Assembly: GCF_030272615.1 (NCBI RefSeq)
Contig: NC_081411.1
Coordinates: 832,556,160 to 832,620,159, forward strand
Direction: 5' to 3'
DNA: 64,000 nucleotides
Source of the DNA: Cryptomeria japonica
Taxonomy: Eukaryota; Streptophyta; Pinopsida; Cupressales; Cupressaceae
A program made the position numbers and the translations under genes. Positions 31,999 to 44,331 of the stretch are shown piece by piece (the stretch's first letter is position 1; each line of letters opens with the position of its first letter). The notes below the pieces were generated by a model that ran no database searches, was not told the DNA's origin, and saw nothing but the letters and a program-made list of their open reading frames with translations.

Positions 31999-33610
31999 TC
32001 TACGATTGATAAAAAAAAATTGTCTCTCTTTATGGGGGCTAGAGGAAAATAAAGATGGTCTATATTAGCCTGGGAAATCCATGATGAGTCTTAAACTGGT
32101 CTATCCTTCTACTCCACAAGATACTCTGTATTTTTTTCCTCGGGTCCTACACCCAATTCTACTATCCAAAATCTCTTCAATCTAGTCTAGTACGCTCTAG
32201 GACATTTGCTTCTCCAAGTCTACTATGTTGTCTTCATTGAATTCTTCTTCATGATACTGATGTAGGTTTGCAATGTTGAAAATAGATGAAATACCCAAGG
32301 TATCAGGCAACTCCACTTCATATGCATTTCTGGAACTAAATTTCTTGTAGATCTTACAAGGTCTGAACTTCATCATCTTCAACTTATTATAGGTACCAAA
32401 TGGAAATATTTCTTTTCTCAGAAACACCATTACTTCATCTCCAACTTTGAATTCTTTGTGTCTCCTCTTTTCATATGCCTTCTCCCTATACCCACTGTTC
32501 ATGTCCTAGAAATTTTGTTTGACCTTCTATCTTCATATGTTTTGAAAATACTTCCGCTTCTGCACTCCTCTTATCCTCATTACTCATATCCCTTAACTAT
32601 GATATGTCTCTAGGCTATACTCCAGTAAAAATATCAAAGGGTATTCTTCTGGTACTTCTGTTTACTAAATTGTTGTAGGAAAACTCTTCTTGTGCAAGAA
32701 CCAAGTCTGAACTTCCAGTTTTCTCTCCAACTAAGCTTCTCAACAAATTTCCCAAACTCCTATTTACTACTTCTATCTGTTCATTAGTCTATGGGTGAAA
32801 AGTAGAACTGAATTTCAAATTTGTCTTCATTTTCTTCCAAAGTGTTCTCAAAAAATATCCAACAAATTTAGTGTCTCTCTCAGAAACTATGCTCTTAGGT
32901 AATCCATGTAGTCTCACCACCTCCTTGAAAAATAGGTTAGCTATATGCACGCCATCTTTTAAATTCTTATAGGGTATGAAATGTGCCATCTTTGAGAATA
33001 TATCCACCACCACAAATGTAGAATCATTCCCTCTCTGTGTCTTAGGCAATCCAAGTATGAAATCCATGCTTATGTCCTCCCAAGGCCTCTCTGGATCTAT
33101 CATGTGCTTGTACAATCCAACATTCTGACTGCTACCTTTTGCAAGTTGACAAATTGTACAACTCTAAACAAATTTCCTAACATCCTTATGAATCTAAGGC
33201 CAAAATTAATTCTCACTAACTAAGGATACTATCTTATCAACACCAAAGTGTCCTACTAATCCTCCACTATGCATTTCCTTTATCATATTTTCTCTCATAG
33301 AGATCTGGGGTATACACAATTGATTTCCTCTAAACAACATCTCATCTTGAATGAAATAATCTAGCCACATACTCCTATCCACCGCAACAGGTTCTATGCA
33401 AAATCTCCAAGTTTTTACAAAATCAGGATCATTCTCATACAAGTTCTTCAATTACTCAAAAACAAATACCTCCACTCTCATCTCTATCAACAAGTTTCTT
33501 CTTCTACTCAAGGCATCAACAACTCTATTTGACTTACCACTTCTATGCTTCAAAATAAAGGTATAAATATGCAAGAACTCCACCCATCTCATGTGTCTTT
33601 GATTCAAATT
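31999..33610 (-). pseudogene. Gy-C integrase with C-terminal chromodomain
   Basis: Minus strand: the zinc region near 33300-33206 (MIKEMHSGGLVGHFGVDKI), the core at 33115-32789 with ISMDFILGLPKTQRG and SIVSERDTKFVGYF, then the C-terminal block KRRHKEFKVGDEVMVFLRK at 32470-32410. Downstream, about 32170-32050, a stop-broken chromodomain is legible: EEILDSR, then EYLVE.KDRPV.DSSWIS. The chromodomain marks the chromovirus clade and in that clade targets insertion to marked chromatin. Stops and frameshifts are common. Confidence 0.85.
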
Positions 33611-34780
33611 ACCTTGATTGTTCAAATATTACAAAGCTTGATGATCGGTACACAACACAAACTCCTTAGTCAGTAAATAATGTCTCCACTTCTTCAATGC
33701 TTGGATTATTGCATCATTCAATTTTTCACTGAAATAAGCTACTAGTCTTCCCTCTTGACTTAATATTGCTCCAATTGCATTCCCACTTGCATCACAATCC
33801 ACTTGAAATACTTTTCTAAAATCCGGTAAAGCCAACACAAATTTCTCTGTCACCTTCTGCTTCAACAACTCAAAACTCTTATTTTCTCTAGATGTCCACT
33901 TGAAATCCTTCCTATCTCCTCTCAATGTTTCTATTATAGGGCTACAAATTGAACTGAAATTTCTAATGAACTTCCAATAGAAACTAGTCAATCTATGAAA
34001 TGATATTACCTCACCAATGCTTTCCAGTGTATGCCATTTAACAATTTCTCTTAATTTTTTAGGATCCATCCTTAATCCATCCGTAGATATAAAACATTCT
34101 GAATAAACTAATTCTTCCTTCATGAAATTGCACTTCTTAATGTTTATCAACAATTTCTCTTCTCTCAACCTCTACAAATTTTGTTTCAAATACAAAATAT
34201 GTTCTTCCTTTGTGTTACTGAATATCAACATGTAATCTAAATACACAATAAAAAAACTTACCCAAGAATTTATTCAGCACCTCATTCATCAACCTTATGA
34301 AAGTACTTGGTGCATTTGTTAGTCCAAAAGGCATCACCAACCATTCATACCATCCTTCATTTGTCTTGAATGTTGTCTTCCTCTCATCCCCTTCTTTGAT
34401 TATGATCTGATGGTATCCAGTTTTCAAGTCTATCTTTGTGTAATATTTGGCTCCGCTTAAAAAATCCATTATGTCATCCATCCTAGGCAAAAGAAGCTTG
34501 TATTTTATTGTGATCTTTTTTATTGCTCTAAAGTTAGTACACATCCTCCATTCTCCATTCTTCTTAGGTGCTAATACTGCTAGAACTGCACAAGGGCTCA
34601 AAATTTCCCTAATCAAACCTTTCTTCAACAGCTCATGCACTTGTCTATTCAACTCCTCATTCTCTACGGGTGTCATCTGGTGTGCTGCTTTATTAGGCAA
34701 ACTAGCTCTGAAAATTACGTCCATGCAATGACTGATACTTCTCATAGGCGGTAATATCTGAAATGATGTCTCCATACTCT
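33611..34780 (-). pseudogene. Gy-C reverse transcriptase and RNase H
   Basis: 34775-34215 carries the RT start (LLKKGLIREILSPCAVLAVL, AKYYTKIDLKTGYHQIIIKE, EWLVMPFGLTNAPSTFIRLM). The catalytic box at about 34230-34250 reads VYLDYMLIFS, so the second Asp of YLDD is now Tyr, and the frame slips just before it. 34168-33629 gives the thumb (MREEKLLINIKKCNFMKEEL) and the RNase H (FQVDCDASGNAIGAILSQEG, LLTKEFVLCTDHQAL). It would copy RNA to DNA; the active-site change alone would inactivate it. Confidence 0.88.
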
Positions 34781-34847
34781 GTCAGCAACTCTTTTATCTC
34801 CTTCGGTTGTTCTTCTTCATGCTCCATATTTTTAGTCTTCTTAGGAA

Positions 34848-35290
34848 CTAGAGAAAACATATATTCTCATGTCTTATCCCATCCAGGAATTTCCTTCCAT
34901 CTACCAAGCAAATTCTAGCATTACTACAAATTTCACTTTTCAAAGGTTCCTCCAAAGGCAACAAGGTCTGTTTCATCCAATTTGCAACAATAGTGTATAT
35001 GTTCTTCCTTCCATCAATCATTATTCGTCTATCATACTGCCAAGGTCTACCCAACAAGATATGACACACATCCATAGGCATTATATCACACAAAACCTCA
35101 TCATGATAAGATCAAACTCGCAATTTTACCAAACATTGTTCACTTACTAGTACCTTATGATCATCCTCAATCCATGCTATCTGATAGGGATTAGGGTGCT
35201 TCAATATATCAAAATTCATCTTATTCACCATCTCTTCCGAAACAAGGTTATCAATACTACCACTGTCAATTATAGCTTTACAACACTTAT
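34848..35290 (-). pseudogene. Gy-C protease
   Basis: Minus strand: AIIDSGSIDNLVSEEMV at about 35275-35225 keeps the Asp-Ser-Gly active site, and MPMDVCHILLGRPWQYDRR with DGRKNIYTI follows at 35084-35000. Of the four chromovirus-type protease starts in the window only this one keeps the motif. A stop near 35113 separates the halves. Confidence 0.85.
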
Positions 35291-36440
35291 CGGCTACTTT
35301 CTTGCCTTGAAGAAATTCTTCTTCTGTAAGGTTATTTCTCTCCTCCGGTATGGTACAATGCTCTTCTCATCATCAACAACTCTCCATCCTCTAGTCTATT
35401 ATCTGATCTGGTAGGTTCTTCTTCTGTCAATGTTGCTCTTCCATGGTTTTATGTCTCTTGCATTCAAAAGCACGATGTCCTTCTCCTCCACATTTAAAGA
35501 AAGTTCCTCTAAACACTCTCTTTTCCTATCTTTTGTTTTCTTTTCCATAACCCTCATTCCAGTAACCATCATTTTATTTTCTCTGGTAAATTGTTTTGTT
35601 ATCCCTTCAGTATGAATTACCATCTCTGCTACTTCCTTATCTTTGTTCTGATCTTCATAGGGTACACTTCCTTCGGTATAGGATCCTCCTCTACCTCTCT
35701 GCTTTTGCTCCTATCTTTTATAAGCTTACTCAACCCTCTGCAACTTGATTAAACTGAGTTTCTCCTGTATAGACATCCACAACCCATTCAAGTATCTAGC
35801 GACTTGTTCAATCTCATCATCAGTGTGTCCAGATCTAATATTCAACTTGTAGAATGCTTCTGTATATTCCTTCACACTAGATTCCTTCTATTTCAGGTTC
35901 TACAACTTCCATAACAAATTCACTTGTTAATCCACAGGCATGAACTTCAATTTCAACTTGCTAACCATCCGCTCCCAAGATTTAATCTTTTCTTTGCCTC
36001 TTATCTATCTATCTACCTGCAAATGTTCCCACCAAAGAGATGCATGTCCTTTCAACTTAGTTCAAGCATATTTCACCTTCCTATCTTCTGTGGTGTTCTC
36101 AAAATCAAAATACTTTTCCATCTCTGTGATCCAATCAAGCAATTCATTTGAATCTAACTTTCCATCATAATCTGATGGATTAAAATGTGGTCTGGTATTC
36201 ACTCTAGTCAAGACTTTTAGAAATATCTCTTCTTTCGGATCGATCGCTAGTTGATTTTCTCCTTCTTCTCCTACCTCTACTTCTTCTTCATCATCACTCA
36301 CATCTTCAACAAGTCGACCTCTTCTCTGGGCCATTTCAACAACTTCCAATTGTACTGCAGTTCCTCTCAATATTCCATCACAACATGGTCTACACCTCCA
36401 CGCGCTCCACCACCTCTAGCATTTCTTCAGGTCATCTTCA
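35291..36440 (-). pseudogene. Gy-C gag
   Basis: Minus strand from about 36332: MAQRRGRLVEDVSDDEEEVE, acidic, then FLKVLTRVNTRPHFNPSDYD and NELLDWITEMEKYFDFE, the capsid domain start. It breaks near 36062. A CCHC-type zinc-knuckle region lies near 35520-35450 in broken frames. It is colinear with Gy-B 24537-23250. The segment 36441-36547 is the leader, with a badly decayed primer site (GATGATACTA at 36536-36545). Confidence 0.82.
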
Positions 36441-36547
36441 CGCAAGTCCTTTGTAGTTGCAGGTCAGATCCTTAATTTTTCTACCCCACAACAAAAATTC
36501 TTATAGGACTCCGCAATCTATGAAAAAAAACTCAAGATGATACTACT

Positions 36548-37358
36548 TGAAGTGGTCACAATAGGAGAGTCCCCAAGAGAACAACTTGGATTGTGTGACA
36601 AGAGTAAACAGAACTAAAACAACACAATATGATGGAGAAAATGAAAAATCAGACATTATATCATTGAATTTAAGTACACATTTACTAAGAACATGTGAGC
36701 TTTTAGATTCGACACACAAGCTTGATTACGAACATGGTCAAAATACAACATCCGGGCTCAAGAAAGACTATGAGTTAACTTTAGATCTCTTAATCTTCTG
36801 ATTATTCTTCTATGTGCTAAACAATATCTACCATATGCTTAGTTACATTGATTTATATGATATTTGAAGCTCTAGGGTGATCCCTATCGGACAAGATGAA
36901 AACATTTGCCGATGAAGAAGGTGTAACATGTAAAACAATTGGGTCGACTTCTGCCAAAATAATTCCTCTGAAAATAACATAGAATGAAGTGTGGACCCAA
37001 GGGAAGGTCAGCCTCAAACCAAGGAACATTGGAGGATACAAAATTAGGCTCTGCAAGCTATGGAAATGATCCACAAGATTCTCCATTTGCAAATAGGCCC
37101 AAGTGGCTCTGGTGCCCTGGTCAGATTACTATCCAGCATTTCGAAAGTGATAACTTGTCAAAAAAAGATCCAAACGACCCACGGACCTAGGATTCGGTAG
37201 ATAAACATGTAAATGAATAAAAATTAAGCTCCACAAGATCTGATGACCAAATGTGGCAAAACGTGGAAATGAATGCTAAAACTACAAGGCCAAATTGAAT
37301 AGAAAATAAACTGAAATATAAATGTTTTTGGTTGATGCAAGATTGCCAGGAACCAGGG
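36548..37358 (-). repeat. Chromovirus LTR (5' LTR of Gy-C, 3' LTR of Gy-D)
   Basis: About 810 bp aligning with the pieces 24552-25134 and 31751-31998. Its right end stops at ACCAGGG, lacking the last 25 or so bases of the LTR including the CATTAGACA terminus. Gy-D pol tail follows at once, so this LTR also lies between two interiors. Confidence 0.85.
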
Positions 37359-37972
37359 TTGATAAAAAAATAGTGAGTCCCTTACTTTGCAGGGGCTAGA
37401 GGAAAACTAGGATGGTTTACCTCAGCCTAAGAAATCCATGATGAGTCTTCAATTGGTTTGTCCTTACACTTCACAAGATACTCTTTATATTATTTGCCTT
37501 GGGTGCTACACCCAGTTCTACTATCCAAAATCTCTTCAATTTGGTTCGGTACGCTCTAGGGCATCTACTTCTCCAATTTTGTTGCACTGTCTTCACTGAA
37601 TTCTACCTCATTATGCTAATGTAGGTCTACAATGTTGAAAATAGGTGAAATACCCAAGGTATCAAGTAACTGCACTTCATATGTATTTCCAAAACCAAAT
37701 TTCCTCAAGATCTTACAAGGTCTGAACTTCCTCATCTTAAACTTATTATAGGTACCAACTAGAAATATTTCTTTTCTCAGATACAGCATTACTTCATCTC
37801 CAACTTCAAATTCTTTGTGTCTCCTCATTTCATTTTCCTTCTCCTTATACCTATTGTTCATGTCCTCCAAATATTGTTTGATCTGACTATGTATTGTCTT
37901 CATATATTCTGCAAATGCTCCCACTTATACACTCCTTTTATCCTCATTACTGATATCCCTTAACTCTGATAG
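37359..37972 (-). pseudogene. Gy-D integrase tail and chromodomain
   Basis: Minus strand: QYLEDMNNRYKEKENEMRRH and KEFEVGDEVMLYLRKEIF (37924-37616), then chromodomain pieces EEILDSR, YKEYLVKCKDKPIEDSSWIS near 37560-37420. It aligns with 32030-32600 of Gy-C. It ends abruptly at about 37972, where plant mobile domain sequence begins, so only the 3' end of a third interior survives. Confidence 0.85.
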
Positions 37973-40540
37973 AATTCCCTGACCCTCCACTAGATCCCCC
38001 ACTATGAGAAGAATTGGATCCTCTAGCCCTAAGAGGAGCTATGTACACCTCACACTGATTTGCAAGAATGATTCGCTCATACTAAGCCCTATACCACCCA
38101 ACCTGGTGAGAAAGAGCCTGCATCTTTGTCCCCTATCTCTCTACTATTGCCTCCAGATCTGCCTCTCCTCATCCTCCTCCACCAACTTAACATTGAGCCT
38201 CCTCCCTATATCTCTTATATCTCTCCATTGTCTCCTTTATCCTCCACATAGAATTCTCTATGGAATCCCTCGTACGTGTGGCTACATCCTACTCCTATAG
38301 TAGCCAATCTCTCTTAGCCTGGAGATGAACCCTAGCTTTCTCTACCATGTCCCTCTCTTTATGGAGGCTATCTCTCTTAGCGGTAATGATGCGTAATGTC
38401 TCCTCTTCCCAAGTTTCTTCCTCCTCTAAGGCACAAATCTGTGTTGCTGGATCCAGTGGTGCTGAAGACCCCTCTCCTCTCTCATATCTCCTATGCTTCC
38501 AAGGCCGTATCGGTCATAAGGAGGTCTACCTAACTCTGCTCATATCCATGTCTTTGTGATGGTGTGGATGCTAGTGTATCAACATCCATGGCCTAAGCCT
38601 CTATCATTGTCTCTTCACCTCCTATCTCATCTCCTCCTCTTGTACTCCCTCTCCCTCTAGCTCTCATCTCTCTCCTAGCTAGCACTGGTGGTGCTACCAA
38701 AACTCCTCTGACCTGTCTCAAAACTATGGCAGCCATTATCTCTGCTCTACCTCTAGCTAGCTGATAGGCATCCAATCTGACAACTCAAGCTTGTGCCTCC
38801 CTCCTCACGCTCCCCAGCAGAGCTAATCCCACTCTCCCAATTGGAGTGGGCATGTGATGGGCCCATCATTCTATATATGCATCTATAACACCAATATCTA
38901 CAACTCTTGCCCTGGGATCCCATACAGTAGGCACTAACCATGTCCATTTGTCAATGAGCCCCTATCTATCCTCCAAAAGTGCCCCAAACTCTGCGTCTTA
39001 GTCTTGGTAATCCTCCTAAATTTTAGGGGTGCCTCAGGAATATCCTAAACAAAACCAAACTAGTGTTTGACCTTGTCAAGTCTATATCACTGAATCACAT
39101 GCTCTCTCCTACTGATAATATACATAGGAGTAATCGTATAAGGAATATGTCTGTGATCCTTGGTCCGGCTAGCCAATGCCATGTAAGGTCACCATATAAC
39201 ATGAGACACATCTAATCTGTCAAAAAAAACTCTCCATTAATAAATGTCCTCAGTCTTCTCATAATGTAAACCATCTTTGTAGCTATATAAAATAGGAAAA
39301 TCTTCTCCTCTATCTGTGCACCTTATTGGATGAGTCATTGCAAGATGCTCCCATGCCCATACTTGGAGTAGAGTCACGAAGCCAAAACTGTGACCTCCAT
39401 GGTAGCATATCTGATGGAGCTCTCTATATAACTTGGTCAAAACAAGAGTTCCCCAAGCCATTGGGTGACCACCATCCACAACATCAATACAAACTTGAAT
39501 TATACCCAAAACAACTAATTGGCCGTCTCTATCTAGCAAAATGAAGCCGCAGACTAGTGCACACACAAAATATATATATATATTGATTAGGAGGTGTCTG
39601 TTGTAAAGCTTGATCTAATGACAACTATCCATGATGTAGATGTACTCCTGCTCCAACTAATCTTTGAATAGGATCATCTAAGGGGGCTTGCTCTGCAATA
39701 ACCCTAACTCCTCGAATTGATAGTCTCAAGATGCGATATACATCCTCATCGATGATAGTAATATCCCTAGTTGACATATTAAAGGTAGCCATGTCACTCC
39801 TTCACCTCTCTACTAGTGCGGTCAACATAGACATGTGAGATCGAATATGTGGCATGTGTGGAAAATGACCCAATTCAATCACATCAATGCGAGCCCAATC
39901 TGTAGGCTTGAATCCATCAGCTACTCTTAGGAAGGCTGAATGCCTCTCTCGACTCACTAGGATATCCACACTTCACTGCATCCAAACAAATCAACATGTC
40001 AGAAATATTTTCCTTTATCTATCCTAAGTTTTTCTTTTGGTTTCTTGTTTTCTCTTCAATCGTGCCACTTGATGTATTTTCTATCTTTTCCAATGAAGAA
40101 AAGGCAATCCTTTTGTTTCTTGGACAATGGTATCACTTTCCCACCATCACAAGAGCGCATCCCTTCTTTCCCTCTATCTCCTCTTCTTCCCTTGCAACAA
40201 CATTGCAATCCCGCTGGCATCTTGAGAGCAGGATCGTGACCCCGCTATTTCATTTAGCGATCCTGCATTTGTGGGTTCACGAACCCAATCCTACGCCTAA
40301 ACTACTTGATCTTGCTGATATGCATGAGCGGTGGGAAGACATTCTCACCACCTTAGCACGCGATCCCACGGTTCATGAATCGACATGATCACTATTTCTA
40401 CAACATTAAATGCAAAAAATTGCTAAAAATCAAAATCAAAGCTCAGGTTTTTTGATAGATACCTCTCGATCGGGCCACTTGCTCTTCTTGACACTTGCCA
40501 CTATGTCCGCATGATGCCTCGGGATCTCCCTAGCAGCCAT
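37973..40540 (-). pseudogene. Plant mobile domain (PMD) protein pseudogene
   Basis: Minus strand: the ATG at 40540 opens MAAREIPRHHADIVASVKKS, 26 codons ending at a plausible donor (GAG/GTATCT at 40462). A gap of about 480 bp follows. After an AG near 39979 come SRERHSAFLRVADGFKPTDW, a decayed TALVER.RSDMATFNMSTRD, ILRLSIRG, and, after a frameshift, WGTLVLTKLYRELHQI and VTLLQVWAWEHLAMTHPIR (39566-39237). HVIQ.YRLDKVKH.FGFV then DIPEAP near 39100-39020 match the domain end. A low-complexity Arg/Gly-rich tail decays to 37973. PMD proteins occur as plant nuclear genes and as passengers in gypsy and Mutator-like elements. Stops and frameshifts abound. Its position beside a Tat-type LTR suggests an element passenger. 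Confidence 0.78.
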
Positions 40541-40872
40541 CTCTTCTAGTGTACTCAAATCTCTCAACTATGCAAAGAAAATAAAAAAGGGCTCTAATTG
40601 GCTATCAAATCTCTCCTATGCGTAGTAAAAATGAATAGTAAATGTCCAAATTTGCTAATATAGGGCTTCCCAAAGCCCTATTTTCACCATCTTGGTCCCC
40701 TTAGAACCATTTTTCTTCTCATTTCTTTCTGCGATTGCCTTTTTGAGTGTTGTTTTAACCTGTAGAACCTATTTCTTTCTCTTCTTTTATCTATCTAAGG
40801 CTTTTTCTCTATGTCTTTTTCTTCTATTGCTGGTGTCTTTTGTCTTTGCACTAATGCTGTTCTAGTGTCATC
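40541..40872. other. Leader between PMD pseudogene and polypurine tract
   Basis: A pyrimidine-rich, stop-filled stretch on both strands. It may hold the 5' untranslated region of the antisense PMD gene. I see no other feature. Confidence 0.4.
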
Positions 40873-40887
40873 ACAAAGAGGGGCAAA
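40873..40887 (+). promoter_or_regulatory. Polypurine tract of Tat-1
   Basis: ACAAAGAGGGGCAAA immediately precedes an LTR start TGTAGACACC, the usual plus-strand priming arrangement. This sets the orientation of the LTR at 40889 as a 3' LTR on the plus strand. Confidence 0.7.
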
Positions 40888-40888
40888 A

Positions 40889-41960
40889 TGTAGACACCTA
40901 AATTTGACTAATTTAATTAATTGAATTTAGTTATTCTGAGTGCCTTTAATTTAATTAATTTTATTAATTATGCTGTATTCCTTCTTTATTTAATCAATTG
41001 GTGATTATAAATCAGTTAATTAATGAAATTTGCCCCTTTCTTCTATTAAATACATCAAATATGCAATTTGATTATTTAATTCATGTTGACTTTTTTGTTC
41101 TTCAATTCTCTCAGAGAATTAATTAATTCTATTTTCCTCACATGTCTCCTAACTTTAACCCCTATGTAACCCTCCCCCTAGCCTAATCCACCTAGCTAAC
41201 CAAGGGTTTAGTCAACCCTATCCCTTAATCCTCACCATATGTGTGCACATTCCCAAAATATCTCAAGATTCCCTAAAATATCTCAAATTTCCTAAGATTT
41301 GGGGAATGACTTTGAATTTGGGAAACATTTCCTAAAATTTGGAAAAACATCCCAAATTTCCTCAAACATGGGAATTACATGATTTTCCAATCTCTTTTGG
41401 AATAAAACCTTCCAATTTGGGTGGCTTACTCCCAAATGGGCATGTGTCCTCGGGGACACATGTCATTCCTTCTAATGATGCATGTCCTTCTTAAGGACAC
41501 ATACCATTCTCCCTCATGACACTTGCCCTTCTCAAGAACACATGTCTCATTCACATGCCCTTCCATCTCCCATTCAAGCCTATTTAAAACCCCCATTTTC
41601 CTTCACAATCTATCCACTTTTATTTTTCATAGCCTCATAATGTAGAAAAGCTCACTCACTCTTTTTCATAAACATATCCCTTTAACATAGAATTTTGGAT
41701 CACATCTTGCTTAGTTTTCCATCTTGCATTCACTATCATGGAGCACAATCAACTATATATCATATATCAAGTACACATCAAATCGGGGGACAATCTAATC
41801 GAAGGAGGAAAATGGAGTTTGCATTTTAATTACTTTTTATCTTGTTTATCTACTTTTCTTTCTTCCTAAACGCCCTAGTCTTGAGTGTGGTTGAGATATT
41901 TGTCTATCATTTGCTTAGTTTATCTTTTCAATAGTTTACATTCACATTTTTCTGCATACA
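40889..41960 (+). repeat. LTR of a Tat-type gypsy element (Tat-1)
   Basis: It starts TGTAGACACCTAAATTTG, the same first twelve bases as the Tat-2 LTR at 47991, and carries TATTTAAA at 41581-41588 as a possible promoter. The end at TTTCTGCATACA (41960) is my best guess because no partner LTR is in the window. The interior of Tat-1 is lost apart from the PMD passenger region. Confidence 0.6.
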
Positions 41961-42621
<661 letters not shown>

Positions 42622-42706
42622 CTATGGATGGAGTTAACGAGAAGGCAACAAGTAACAAAGCAGGGCGAGAACTTGCGGGAGGGAATTCTATATATATATA
42701 TATATT

Positions 42707-42943
42707 TCTAATTAATAAAAATTATATACAAACTGTTTATTTTAAATTCATTTTATGAATTATATACATATATAACTTTTTTATATTATTGAAGAGTCAC
42801 AAATAATAATATTAAATATAATATTGCTAATTATTATATATATTATACTAGTGTTATTAATAATCATTATATTGTATAGTTATTAAATTATTATATATAA
42901 TTTATTATAATAATTTTAATATTATATTAATGATAATAAGACT
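42707..42943. other. AT-rich DNA left of the SINE
   Basis: AT-rich with ATTATATA repeats and no gene. It contains the left target copy ATAATAAGACT at 42933-42943. Confidence 0.5.
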
Positions 42944-43137
42944 TTTTTTAGACTGTAGGAATCAGGTATAGCACCCCCTATAAACTGTAGTGCACTAGGT
43001 AAACTTTTTAACATGATCGGTGATGTTGGTGCGACACGTCCTCCGATACCACATGGGCTAGGAGAAACTAGATCTCGTGACCTCGTGCTTCACCATTAAA
43101 AGATCTCGCCAATCGAGCTAGGCCCCTAACCCTAATA
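42944..43137 (-). mobile_element. tRNA-derived SINE with 11-bp target duplication
   Basis: On the minus strand the element starts with a tRNA-like head GGGGCCTAGCTCGATTGG, whose TAGCTCGATTGG is an RNA polymerase III A box (43109-43120). A degraded B box follows (AGATCTAGTTT near 43065-43075, within GAGGTCACGAGATCTAG). A tRNA-unrelated body runs to a 7-base A tail (plus-strand TTTTTTT at 42944-42950). The perfect repeat ATAATAAGACT flanks it at 42933-42943 and 43138-43148. Pol III transcribes such elements and LINE enzymes copy them. The family is not identified. Confidence 0.85.
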
Positions 43138-43249
43138 ATAATAAGACTAATATATATTATAATTATAATTAAAATAATACATTATATAATATAGTAAAAA
43201 AATTAAATAAATTATATATTATAATAATTAATATTATATTTAATATATT

Positions 43250-43275
43250 ACATTATCTCTCTCTCACACACACAC

Positions 43276-43309
<34 letters not shown>

Positions 43310-43654
43310 CCTATTTCTCCATCCTTATCTCTATCTCTATATCTCTTTCTCTCTCACACACAAAAACACACTTTTTTCTCCCTCTCTATCTCCATCTCTT
43401 TATCTCTCCCATTGACTCTATCACCTCTTTTAGCTCACTTTTTCACCCTCTATCTCTATCTTCCCATCTCCCCCTCCCCCTTTCAATCTACATCTCATAA
43501 TCTCTCTCTTATTCACTCCCTCTCTCCCTCTCTCCTAATCTCTCTATGTATATCTCTTCCTCTATTTATCACTTATATATTTATCTTTCTATCTCCATCT
43601 ACTCTCATTCTCTCCCCCATTCTATCTCTATTTTCCCCTCTCTATCTAAATCCA

Positions 43655-43733
<79 letters not shown>

Positions 43734-44290
43734 CACACACTCCCCAATTATCCCTCCCTATCTCTATATTTAAGTTTATCTCTATTTCTATCTCTTTATC
43801 TTGCCTGCTCTTGCTCCATAACTTGTCACTATTACCTTCTTTCTCTGTCATTCTTTTCCCTTATATATTTATCTCCCCATCTTCCCTTCCCCATCTCTAT
43901 CTACATCTAAATATCTCTACCTCTCTCTTATTCACTCCATTTTTTCTACTCTCTCTCTCTCTCTCTCACTCTCTCTCTATTGCAATCTATCTCCTTCTTT
44001 CTCCTCTCTCTATCTCTTTTTATCTATATCTCTCTACTTATATATCCCTATATTTCTCTATCTCTATCCCTATCTACCTACTGATCTTTCTCTATCTCTA
44101 ATTTATTTATTTATTTATAACTATATTTATTTCTCTTTAGATGTCCCTTTCACCCCTCTCTTTATCTCTTTCTATCCATATCTTTATCCACCTCTATCCC
44201 CCTATCTCCTTATCCCTCTCTATCTCTCTATTATTCCCTCTATCTCTATCTCTCCCTCTCTCCACATATTCTTCTCTCTCCCTCTCCACA

Positions 44291-44331
<41 letters not shown>

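Noticed and set aside
37973-39000. Separate gene coding the Arg/Gly-rich minus-strand frames near 38593-38947
   Set aside because: Better explained as the low-complexity tail of the decayed PMD pseudogene; frames are short and interrupted.
39996-40388. 130-residue plus-strand open frame
   Set aside because: Overlaps the presumed intron of the antisense PMD pseudogene; no recognisable domain, and a start and composition typical of chance.
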